Origin: Reticulitermes lucifugus
Taxonomy: Eukaryota; Arthropoda; Insecta; Blattodea; Rhinotermitidae
Assembly: GCA_026260175.1 (NCBI GenBank)
Contig: JAKCWW010002747.1
Coordinates: 1-53,902 of the forward strand
DNA: 53,902 nt
Direction of reading: 5' to 3'
The position numbers were made by a program, and so were the translations under genes. The notes beneath the pieces are model-generated. The model was given only the letters and a program-made list of their open reading frames with translations, searched no databases and was not told the DNA's origin. Below, piece after piece: positions 1-53,902 of the stretch (the stretch's first letter is position 1; the number at the start of each line of letters is the position of its first letter).

Positions 1-62
1 TGGAGAACTCGCTTTGGAAGAGGATACGGACCTGTCGTAAGACAGACTACAGAATGAATGAA
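1..62 (+). repeat. 3' end of a dispersed retroelement with GAAT tail
   Basis: The first 57 bases read WRTRFGRGYGPVVRQTTE and a stop, followed by short GAAT repeats and a TA run. I recall this ending from repeats common in cockroach/termite sequence. It is cut by the window edge; family unassigned. Confidence 0.4.
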
Positions 63-180
63 TATATATATATATATATATTCGTTCAATTATTGAATTA
101 ATTTGTTAATTCTATTTATTCATGTATTGAATTAATTGATTAATTTAATTATTGTTTCAATGTTTTATTCAATGTAATTA
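60..180. repeat. TA microsatellite and AT-rich stretch
   Basis: A (TA)n run at about 60-80 is followed by roughly 100 bases of ATT/AAT-rich sequence with recurring AATTAATT words. No coding or regulatory feature is seen. Confidence 0.7.
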
Positions 181-183
181 ATG

Positions 184-623
184 CGTACCAACGAATAGAC
201 ATGACTAATACTATTTGCTTTACACCACTTTGCGAACGTGGCGAATGGGAATAAGTACCCAGTTATTCGTTGATTACACATTGGACACAGATCATTGTCG
301 TCGTGCGTTAAATTTGCGATCAGCAAACTTCATTCTGTCAACAGATGTCGCGATGTCGCTATGGTGCAGCAAGTTTTACCTTCATCCCCACTGAACGTGC
401 TGAGCGAATTTGTACCTATCGTTTCACGTTTTATTCACAGGGGACGTTAAGGTCGGTTGGTACTCGTATTTTTTTTTTCGGAGACGTGTGAATAGTGAAA
501 ATGTCAATCGGATTGTTGGAAATTGCGTATAAGCGATGTGACACCGATGTGTATTGTGTGATAATAGTTAGTGTGGAAGATCTGTTTACACACGTATAAT
601 ATTAGTTGATATATATATCAAAC
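184..623 (+). promoter_or_regulatory. CpG-rich promoter-like segment and 5' leader of syd
   Basis: By eye about 27 CpGs occur between 184 and 600, far denser than in the gene's introns (about 5 between 2041 and 3000). The block ends just before the start codon. In insects with gene-body methylation this pattern marks an unmethylated promoter next to a methylated gene. No clear TATA box or start site could be picked, and a spliced leader cannot be excluded. Confidence 0.55.
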
Positions 624-44449
<43,826 letters not shown>

Positions 44450-46409
44450 GGTGCTGCACTGCCCCTACCCAGTAGGCATAATAACACTAATCTAGTTGCA
44501 TTTTGCACTTAACGTATTGCGAGCTGTCAGTATGACCTGTGAACTTTAATTGTAACTGGGATGCATATTTATTTATGATAGTGCTAATTTCAAGCAATTC
44601 TTAATCACTTGTGGTAGTGAGTTACGACAAAATGAAGATCTCTGTCATACAATTAGAACTTACACGATTTATTACAATTGTAAATTATTTAGGAAACATT
44701 TGGGGATGATGGTTAATAGTTACCAGGTATATTGAAAAAATAGATCAGAATCAAGTTTCAGAATTTCACGTACGTCTGTTAAAATTCATTTTCAAAGGAA
44801 AATTGATTCTGGTCCATATTATTTGTCTGTATGCGTAAACTCGGGAGGATGTGTTTTATATGGCCGGAAAATGAAATTGATCTGTGGATATATGAATTAG
44901 TTCCCCCCCACCTAGAAAGCCTGAGATTCAGAAATTTGAATTTTAGTTTGTGACATTAACGACTCTCACTTTGGTATATCTTGCAGACTCTCTCGAATAC
45001 CCTGTATGGTGTGGTATTTTAACAAAGAGCATCAATATGCAGAAATGTTATTTTATCTGATAATTTACAGCATTTACACCCCGACCATTTTGTGTGACAG
45101 CATGCAGCACAGTGCTCACTGCTGTTCAAGTTTGCCGTGAGTTGATGCCCACACATTTTAATTCAACATGTTGTAATTAATACTGGGTTTTTACTCGCCA
45201 TTTTTAAAGAAGGTGCTGGATTATTTTCCATCAATGCATGATATCTAACTTCATTGTTCATTCCGTGTTGAAGTTCTATAAGTTACATAAGGTGACATGG
45301 AGTGACTGGTTTCAGTTGTCAGATAAGATAATGTCTCTGTGCTTTCCAGAAATACAATTCTTGGGTGTCAGTTACAGTCTTGAAAGGGCAAAAAAAACAG
45401 TAATTTTTCTGAAGTATTTCTATAAGAATATTATAAAAATCTAGTCAAAATTTAAAACTGTTATGAATTATTTATGCCTTCTTCCTGCAATTCATGTTAG
45501 AATAGCGTCTGACCTCTCAAATTGTAAAGTAGCTTAAGAAATATGAACAAACACAGAAGAAAAATTCACTGTGACAGTTTTGTGCAGTAATATAATTTGT
45601 GTTACCAAAGTACAGATATTTTGATGGCCATTAAAATGCAAACATATGATCGAAACATTTATTATATAAAAGCAACAGCAGCAGTAGCAGTATCAGTAGT
45701 ACTGCTAATAATAATAGCAACAACATTAATAACATAGAAGTATTGTTTGCAACTAGTTTGGCTTGAGGGACAGTAACCATAATATTTTGTTGTTTTCACC
45801 TTCTAGAAGGTGATACTGTTTGTGTTGAAAAGTTCTTGATCAGATACTCAACACATCTGAAGAATGTTCCATAATTTAAACATGTCTTGGGGATATGATA
45901 CTGAAGTTTGCTGTGGGAGTAGACTTGCCTTAGAAATGGCAAGTATTAAGACTTAGCAGCAAATGTCATCTGTCATTGTCGTGACTACTGAAACTTTTAA
46001 GACTTTTGCCTCTCAAGAATTATATGTTAGATGCAAATCAGAGGACAGTGACAACTAGCTGAGTCAGTCATCTGTAATATGTTGTTACCTTGCATCTCTC
46101 CAGTTTCCTAGCTTCCATTTTGTTTGTTGCAGTTCTGCAAGGGAATTTTACCACACTTTATTTAAAATGTGCCCTGTTTAATGTATTATACATTCAATAT
46201 AATGTGTTGATAAATATTTTATTTATTTGTAATTATGGTCAGTATTTTGACCTTACTTGTTTGAAATAACAATAGGTTTCTGCAGAAGTGTGTGTGTGTG
46301 TGTGTTTGTGTGTGTACACACGTGTTGGAATTTGGGTGAATGCGAATTGTGTTTATATAGTATGACATTGCTTACAGTATAAAACTGGTGATTATAAAAC
46401 TGTGTAAAG

Positions 46410-46415
46410 AATAAA
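46410..46415 (+). terminator. Candidate polyadenylation signal for the 25B isoform
   Basis: AATAAA about 1.96 kb after the stop codon, in GAATAAATAC. Later copies could give longer 3' UTRs. Confidence 0.35.
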
Positions 46416-48649
46416 TACAGCAGCAACATAATATAAAATATTATGTTGAATGTTTAATATCAGTGATGGTTATTTGTTCATTTCATGACATAGGGAGTGT
46501 CATATTGTATATTACATTTAGTAACAGATGGAAATATTTCGTGACATTTTATTTATTAATTTAATTTAAATGACTGGAAGTTTCTTGTTAATGATATTTG
46601 TGAAACTAGTAACTGACTGGCTCCAGACCAGAACTTTCAAGAGTTGCATAATGTTATTCCCCTGTACTTGATATGATAAATCATATAAGTTCATTAAACA
46701 TATTTTAAATTCACATTAACCAGTCATATCTTTATATTAGTGACAGTTTGTTTTTATTATAGTGGCTTTATAAATGAAGTACATTATATTTGATACAGAT
46801 ATTGTCTAACTGTGGATCATAGATTGCAGTTCTTCCAGGTCATGAATCAGCATACCGAATTTAGTAGGTAATGAAATATGGGTTTATTATGACATTGAGT
46901 GTGAATGTGTCTGAATCCTGTGGTTGTTAGTTGAATGATACCATATAACAATGAGATGGCCATTCCTTGCTTGCTGCCAACCTACTAGTCATAACCATTT
47001 CAGCTGCAAAAGGAGTTTTTCACATTTCACAGGACTGTTTGTTTCAAAGCAATTGAAATGAAAGGCAAAGGACATTTTCATTTGTTTTAATGTATCCTCA
47101 TGGTAGGAGATTAATAACAATAATAAGACAAGTAATGGTTTATTCATAAAAATCTTTTGAATATCGATTAAAGACTGCTTGTGTTACCTCATGTTTCTTG
47201 CAGCTGGCATCTGTATTAATGGATGGAAAAGGTCATTGTAACTGGCACCATTATACCCTGTATGCAGTAACTATTTTCCCCAGTACATTTCTCTGCATAA
47301 CTTATAAAATTGAACACTAGGAAATGAATTTGTTTCCGATTTCTGCATCCTGTTTCCAGTTTATGCAAACTCAGGAAATGTAATTCTTATTATTGTGTTT
47401 GTGTGGAACTTATTGCATGCTTCACCCTGTTCACATCACTGTGAATAGCTTCGTGCAGTTGCTGAATCCGTCTGTCTGCTGTGTCCATGTAACGACTTGG
47501 GAATTGCTGAACTTATTTTCATAAAATTAGAGAATGTTAAAAAAAAGGTGAAGCCATTTAAGTTTTCATTGAGATAAAACAATCAATTTACTTGAAGATG
47601 TACATGCATGTCTGCTTATATCCCTACCATGAGCTCATGTGCAGTTACATCCATGCTGTGTATATGCACATTTTCCATCATGTTTAATTATAGTGCTCTT
47701 GCCTGAATATGGGGAATCCAGAGTACCTGATTTCAGTTTTTGGTACGCGTGTCATCAGGTGCTGATACGAGGTAATGGTGAAGATGAAAGCAAGAGGTGG
47801 TATGTAATTATTACATGGAAAACAATGGAAGCATGTTCTGCTGTGTCTAATAGATGATCTGTGAGCATACCTTAACTGATTTTACACTTATTTATTTATT
47901 ATGTAAGTGCTGCAAATTCTAATTGTAGAGGAGTGAATGCACCTTAACAGTCACTTAATGCATAGATTTCCTAAATTATTTATTTTATTGATGATTATTT
48001 TGTTATGCAAAATTGAGAGGAGATATTTGTGTTACACCAGGCACTAGCAGTGGAAGGAGACCACATGCTGTTGTGAGTTATGGAATAGCAAAATATGACT
48101 TCCACATCTTATATAATATCTGGTTTGGTTTGTAATTTAGACTGGACCATAGTTCCTCTTAGTACAAAAGCTCGCTGATTTCAGACACACAGTCACAACA
48201 GATATTTCCATCTGTTAACATCAGCATGAATGCTTCGATGTTTAACTGTACTGCTACGAACAGTTGTCTTTTCGTCTGTGCTCATTGACATTGAGTTATT
48301 GTGAAGGATGACATGTAGCAGTAAGGAAAATGCCAGTATGTTTTTTTAAGCAGTGACTTGGTAAAATTCTGGAAGATTGAAACATATTTTTCAAATTATA
48401 CTCAGTAGGGATGGATATCAAGATTTTCAATTCATACTGAAGTGACAGAATTTTAAAATAACATGCAGCTGTGGTTTGTGCTTCATTCATTTCTATACTT
48501 AACCAAAGATTTCCCATACTTTGTAGCTGTAACATATTTATTCTGTAAGTGAAAATAAACAGAAACAGTTCAAGTTTCAGAAACATTGTGTTTTATATTA
48601 AAAAAAACCTAGACTGTGGATGGTGTACAGAACATTAAACATACTGCAT

Positions 48650-48679
48650 TATTTCTTTCTCTCTCTCTCTCCCCTCCCC

Positions 48680-48720
<41 letters not shown>
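48650..48720. repeat. CT tract followed by TA microsatellite
   Basis: A pyrimidine-only (CT)n/C-rich tract about 30 bp long runs into about 19 TA units. A 12-bp word CTTTGGTAAGGT then repeats at 48727 and 48757. Confidence 0.9.
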
Positions 48721-48725
<5 letters not shown>

Positions 48726-51244
48726 CCTTTGGTAAGGTGAAAAAGCATATAAAGATCTTTGGTAAGGTAATTTTACTGTGAATTTGTAGTAACAATGTGG
48801 CTTTGGAAACTCTGCATCTCACTTCTGGCTTTGTGGTAATAACTAATAACTGTTACGCTACACACATGGAATTTGGTATGTAGGTACACAGTAAACTTAG
48901 TTTCATATTCTGTATAATTCAACAATTACAAACATGGTGACAGTGTGAAATGTTGATGTTGTCCCTGACAAATTAAGTTAGTGATAATTAGTACCACCTG
49001 GATATACGAAAATACATATATACAAAAATGGATTGCTGAATTTTATAATTATTAATTTATAGTTCCTGTCAGCCTTTCACATGGTTGAAGAATCTGAAAG
49101 AAAGTAGGTATCACGAGGTCTACCTAGAACATATATTCTCACAACTTTTGCTTTGGTTTCTGGCATGTCCCTACAGTGCATTAGCCCTGGAACAGAAGTT
49201 ATTTTGTGATGTTTCAACCATTGGTGTATAATGGGTAATTTCCTGCTGTCAAATTTATATTCCTTTTCCTTTGTTATGTGCCATAATGTACTGTTTTTGT
49301 GTTATATAATGCCAGAGGTAGCCCACATCTTTGACAAAATCCTGTGTAACTTAACTGGTTTGGTTATGTTCTTATCTGAAATTTTAATCCCCACTGCTAT
49401 TAAGGCTAGTTATTCCATTTATCGCTTTTGTTAATAAATGTGTTTCTGTCACTTTTAGTTTTATATCTATATTAGGAAGATTTTGTGAGGGCACAATGAT
49501 TATGAATCTCTGGAGCATCAGTGATATTTGCAGAAAATTCATAAATTCAAGAACTATATGAATGGAAAATTAATAAAATCTGATTTCAAAGAATTAGTAG
49601 CATAGCCATTCCTTCAGTATGTAATTAAATGGAACAGTCCTTGTTGAGGAGCTGATAATTTCTCAGTCTGCCAGAAAGGTTCCTGCCTCCTATAAACCTT
49701 AAAAGTGCATTGCTCTATCCATAGCAGTTACATCAGACCTTATCTTGAGCCAAATGAATGCATGTTTTTCCATTTTAATACTGTCCTGTGTGCACCTCGG
49801 TCTCTCAAGTGTTGTTGTTCCATGAGGTTTTCTGACACATTTTGATGGCATTTCTCATATCATCTTCCTTTTTGTGAACATAGTAATAATATGTAGGATT
49901 GTAACTTATGAAGCTCCCCAAACCCATAACTCAAATCTATTAGAAGAAAATCCTTCGAATTTTTCACCATATCTTTGAACCATGTTGTATGAATTTTTAG
50001 TTTGTTGAAGAAATGAGATGTTCTTTAAAGTAATTTTTGCAATGCCCTGTGGTAGATTTATAAGCTCCATTGAACATATAATGTGAAGACATACTATATC
50101 AAACATATGTTACTGTGGGCTGGAAAGATTTTTCTTTGCTGTTTTTAACTTGTATGTGCTTTACTTAATTGTGAACAATGGTTCACAGCTTTCCATACAG
50201 CCTTCCAAAGGCAAAGTAAAGCTGATCACCACACAAAGGTTACAGTGGTTCTGTAAAATTATTTTAAAGTTATAACTGCAATATAAGGTAAGTGTAGTAA
50301 TACAAATGTGTATGCATGCTTTAATTCTACAGGGCCTGACTTATAGGAAGTTCTACAAGCTGTTTCAAGTAACAGTTGTTCTTTAAATATATATATATAT
50401 ATATATAAGTTTTTTTGTTTTTTTTTTCTATGAAAGTTGTTTTTCTCCTGGTACAAAAATAGTATGAAGTATACAAGACAGAAATATTGCATTTTGATTT
50501 GAACCTGTTAGGTCATTAGCCAACAATTAAATTAAAACCTAATGGGTTAAGTTGTTTGCTGTGTTGGCTTGATAGGAAATGACATCTCTTTCCCCCCTTC
50601 TAGGTATGGTACTGTGTTCAGTGACATGACATTGTTTGTCATACACTTTAATAAGTAAATAGAATTGAAACTAAGGAATGGCTCCATAATGTGTGTGGTG
50701 TTAGAACTGTATGGGTTTGTTGCTGTTTTTTTTAGCTTGAATCTTCTTCTCAGGTGACATGCAGATTCATTCTCCACCTCCATAATGTGACTGTGGATAT
50801 TTGGCATCTAAACCTGTATGATTTTGGCATCCATGTATAATACATCTGAAAGTAAACTTAGTAGTAGGCGTTGGTCCAAACATAAAGTGCGTCATACCTG
50901 CTGAATATGACTGGGTACAGCCAAATTAAGTTCAATACATTCTCCTCCTGATCAGTACAAATCCTATCGTCCTATAATTTGTTGATGGGCTTCTGGTATT
51001 CTTTCAGGATCCATTTCTTATGTTGCACTTTGGTTAATTGCGGGAATATTTAGAATTTTTTTTTTCGCTTATGCCTTGTTTTGTATTGGGAAGCAGGGAG
51101 CAGTTACTAGGTGCCAAATAAGGTTGATGAAAGAGCAGTTGAAAGTTGTTCAATATTTTTATTAACCTCAGGTACATGGCACTTAAACGAAGGTGTTTTA
51201 CTTAATGGCCGATTTTTTAGTACATCATGAAGGCATAGAGCAGG

Positions 51245-51490
51245 GAGTGGGAGTATAGCGCAACTCATACTTTTCTTAACCGTGGCACTCGATGGACCTT
51301 AGTAGTCAGCCTCACGCCCTGCTTGCTTTATTCTCGGGTAAAGAGCCCCCCATACCCTTTGAATAGGAGACTAGGTGGACCTTTCAGAGAAGAGAAAAAT
51401 ATCTTGGCCCTATCAGGATTCGAATCCCTGATCGTCCATACGTAGCAAGCACTGGCTTTTAATCGGTTGTACACCTGCGACCTGAAGAAA
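51245..51490 (-). mobile_element. SINE copy
   Basis: On the - strand the B-box GGGATTCGAATCC is followed by TTTTCTCTTCTC and a body reading KGPPSLLFKGYGGLF. It is the same family as the copies at 24690 and 33600. Confidence 0.75.
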
Positions 51491-52260
51491 CTACTACTAC
51501 TACTACCTCTCGAATGAATCAATCCGATCCTATTCCGATGATTGGTTGGTAGTACATGATTCTAATGACCGAAAATAACAGCAAGTATACAAAAGACGGA
51601 AAGGAATTATGACCGAGAGTTCGAATACCTACTATATGTCCTGACTTGTAATTTTTTCTTCCTACTGTAACTATATAGAAATAAGTGTGGTATAATACTG
51701 CGAGTAGCATTCCTTTGGTTAATGCAATGCAGAACTTTCTCTTTATGATTTTTCATTTTTCCCTATAACGAAGGATAAAGAGAAATTTGTGGACCGCCGA
51801 AGGAAATGTATAATATTGTGTTGGCATCCATGCCGAAACGAAGAGCCAAAATTCAAGGTGGTGTAATTAAAAGTAGCAGTTATATTCTTTAAAATAGTAC
51901 TTATAGATTACACTTAATGTGTTTGTAGGGTCGCGCAAGGAAGCTTTCAGCCTTTTTTGGTAAAGAATTTGCATATATTTTGCTGTTAGAAATATCTAGC
52001 GAATGTTCACAATGCGTGAATCCTCCGCGGGAAGGCAACGATGTAGAATGTGTCGTGGTCTGATAAAATGCTTGTTTGAAATACAAATATAAATACATTA
52101 TAAGTATCTCTTTACAGGGTTAGAGAACGATATTTTATCCTGATACAAACGCCATTTAACATACCTGTTTTTATACTAATTGAGAATTTTTGACCGAAGC
52201 AAATTCGTCTACAGAGTAGGCCTAAATACTAATATGTCATGGTAAAGTGTTCGTGATAGG
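51400..52260. promoter_or_regulatory. CpG-rich block downstream of syd
   Basis: About 31 CpGs by eye in roughly 840 bp, only a few of them in the SINE. This is several times the density of syd introns and resembles the promoter block at 184-600. It may mark the end of a methylated gene domain or the promoter of a neighbour. No exon could be recognised in it. Confidence 0.4.
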
Positions 52261-53522
52261 TGGAAGATTATTTCATAACTTGATATTAGCATATTAAACT
52301 CAGTTCTTATGTATCCTGATGTTAATATTTGGCACATTAAGGTCATATTTGTATTGTGCCTCTATTGTGTATATCAGAATGTGTTCGTTGTAGGTGTTTC
52401 AAAGGATCCACCACAATCGTGGATTGCAGTACCTTTGAAGGATTGCTATTTCCAAGGATTTTTAGTTCCTGTTTTGTGTGAGTCTTGCAACATGAGAGAA
52501 GCAAATAGATAAGATTGTTAAAGAACAGAGTGTCGAGTATACAAGAGAGAAGTTGCAAAGGAGGAGAAAATTGCATAATGAACACTTAATAATTTGTACT
52601 TTTCATCAAATGTTATGAGGGTGATAAAATGAATGAAAATTAGATAAATGTGGCATGTAAGATGCACTGGGAGTTTAGAAATGCATTCAAAACATTAGAT
52701 TGAGAATCTGAATGGAAAAAAATTACACTTTGAAAACATAGGCTATAGATAGGAGGATAATATTAAAATGGAAATAAAAATGGGATGTGAGGGTGTTAAC
52801 TGGATTTACCTGACTCAGGATTGTGTTTGTAGAGTGAAATTAGATTTATATTCTTTGTGCTTTTTCCAGAGCCTGTGATTGCACACGTACACATATGTCA
52901 TGGAGAAGTATCAGCACATGAAAGCCTTTATAGGATGTTGTTTGGAGTACTCCAAACATCGCAGTGAAAAGACATCTGCTTTTCTGCAACGATATTTGCA
53001 GGTTAAGAAATGGTGGCTTATATCTAGGAACTCTTTTAAGTTGAAATCTTTATCATATACTGGTGTCATGTCTTGTGAGTGCCATATTTCGTACTGTGAA
53101 TACATGTCATTTTTTGTATCTGTTGACATCTTACTCAGTTGAACATAATTTTGCTTATTGCAACACAAGAATATTTTCTGTTACGCTGTTGCTAAAGGGT
53201 TATGAATTTATAGACACCCTTATATAATTGATTCTGTTTCCGCGTGTTTAGAACCGTGGCCCTCTTTGGATCTTGTTTTTGTTACTTTTTCTGCCTGTTT
53301 AACACCTGGTGTTTAGATTAAATTCAGCCTAGAGGTTCTGAATAATGTATTCTCTTTTCTTTACAATCTGAATTAAATTTTTGGCACAGATTCTACATTG
53401 ATCTTCTCTGTTGGTATATTTTGTGAATGATGTAGCTTCTAACCACCTTGGTTGAATTCTCATGTACATATGCGTTATGTCAAAGGCCTTTGTTATGCAA
53501 GCGAAGTAAATATAATAATATG
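52261..53522. other. Intergenic-looking sequence
   Basis: AT-rich, with short open frames on both strands (for example 258 nt on the - strand at 52911-53168) that match no family I know and lack convincing splice context. I see no gene here. Confidence 0.6.
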
Positions 53523-53669
53523 AATATAAAATTACACATTATTACAATAAAATAGTATATTTTCTACTAAATCAGTAGCCAATTTCCAAGAAATGTCAAT
53601 ATAAAACTACACATTATTAAAATGAAATAGTATATAATCTACTAAATCAGTAGCCAATTTCCAAGAAAT
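53523..53669. repeat. 75-bp tandem duplication
   Basis: Copies at 53523-53597 and 53598-53669 share TCAGTAGCCAATTTCCAAGA and most other positions. The second copy contains the stop codon and last codons of the retrotransposon ORF to its right. Confidence 0.9.
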
Positions 53670-53902
53670 CTTCCATTCAGATAATCATCTATTGAACAGT
53701 AGCACCCCTGAATAAGTAACTCCTTCAATTTCTTTTTAAACTGGTTAATATTTTCTATTTGTTTGATATTATTAGGCAATTTGTTGTAGTAGATACAGCC
53801 TGCTACTGATGGTTTACTGTTGTAGATTTCTAAGTTATGCCCATATATATGATAATCTTTATTATTTCTTGTGTTATGTGTATGTATTTGTTTATTTACA
53901 GT
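53642..53902 (-). CDS. C-terminal end of a non-LTR retrotransposon reverse transcriptase ORF (partial)
   Basis: Eighty-six codons open to the window edge, ending at a stop at 53642-53644. The sequence runs HTHNTRNNKDYHIYGHNL, then CIYYNKLPNNIKQIENINQF, then KKKLKELLIQGCYCSIDDYL. The NTRN...(Y/L)NKLP..IK.I....FK..LK..L......YSI.E(F/Y)L layout is the usual tail of Jockey/CR1-type insect LINE polymerases. The catalytic domain lies outside the window. No frame break is seen in the part present, so the copy may be young. Confidence 0.7.
   Translation of the reverse strand, partial: TVNKQIHTHNTRNNKDYHIYGHNLEIYNSKPSVAGCIYYNKLPNNIKQIENINQFKKKLKELLIQGCYCSIDDYLNGRFLGNWLLI

Larger units (their letters stand above)
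44450..51244 (+). other. syd: Probable long 3' UTR and downstream flank of syd
   Basis: About 6.8 kb after the stop with no mobile element I recognise, in contrast to the introns. AATAAA occurs at 46410-46415, 48554-48559, 49433-49438 and 49572-49577, any of which could end a transcript. Also present are CAG/TAG/AAT triplets (about 45670-45720), a (TG)n run (about 46288-46312), a CT tract then (TA)n (48650-48720) and a TA run (about 50387-50407). Where the transcript ends is not known from the sequence. Confidence 0.5.

Noticed and set aside
52911..53168. An 85-codon - strand frame near the right end, considered as an exon of a neighbouring gene
   Set aside because: No recognisable motif and no convincing splice sites or partner exons; left as unassigned.

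Overview
The window is animal nuclear DNA. It has spliced genes with GT-AG introns, AT-rich and CpG-poor introns, microsatellites, SINEs and fold-back elements. It carries one almost complete protein gene on the + strand, the insect orthologue of JIP3/JIP4 (Drosophila sunday driver, syd; human MAPK8IP3/SPAG9). Several repeat families (the fold-back repeats whose arms read YRRFG..Y..HLQG, and a SINE reading PSSFLFNGH) are ones I recall as abundant in cockroaches and termites, so an insect of order Blattodea is my best guess. That assignment rests on memory of the repeats, not on a search.

Layout: 1-623 holds a repeat end, an AT-rich stretch and a CpG-rich promoter-like segment with the 5' leader. 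624-44449 is the syd coding region: 24 long exons plus an 18-nt microexon, joined by introns from 147 bp to about 7.2 kb. Every junction I propose keeps frame. The exons sum to 3,795 nt (1,264 aa) with the downstream last exon, or 3,738 nt (1,245 aa) with an alternative upstream last exon at 41930-42006. The introns hold the mobile-element load: SINEs, LINE 3' ends, a piggyBac-type MITE, fold-back elements, a head-to-head pair of Tc1/mariner transposase remnants, and a decayed copy of a repetitive ORF family. An 88-N assembly gap at 14283-14370 sits inside an inverted repeat. 44450 to about 51244 has no mobile element I recognise and several AATAAA signals, so it may be a long 3' UTR. 51245-53902 is intergenic-looking: a SINE, a second CpG-rich block, and at the right edge the C-terminal end of a non-LTR retrotransposon reverse transcriptase on the - strand.

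Function: the encoded protein is a cytoplasmic scaffold linking kinesin-1 and dynein/dynactin to vesicle cargo and to JNK signalling. The RH1 domain and first coiled coil are in exons 1-3, a possible JNK docking motif in exon 3, a second coiled coil in exons 9-11, RH2 in exon 12, and a C-terminal WD40-like propeller in exons 16-25. The points most worth checking are the frame-preserving 18-nt microexon and the two interchangeable terminal exons, each of which supplies the final Ser-His-Leu-Ile-Val-Trp-Gln strand of the propeller. I found no bacterial-type system, CRISPR array, rRNA gene or functional tRNA gene.
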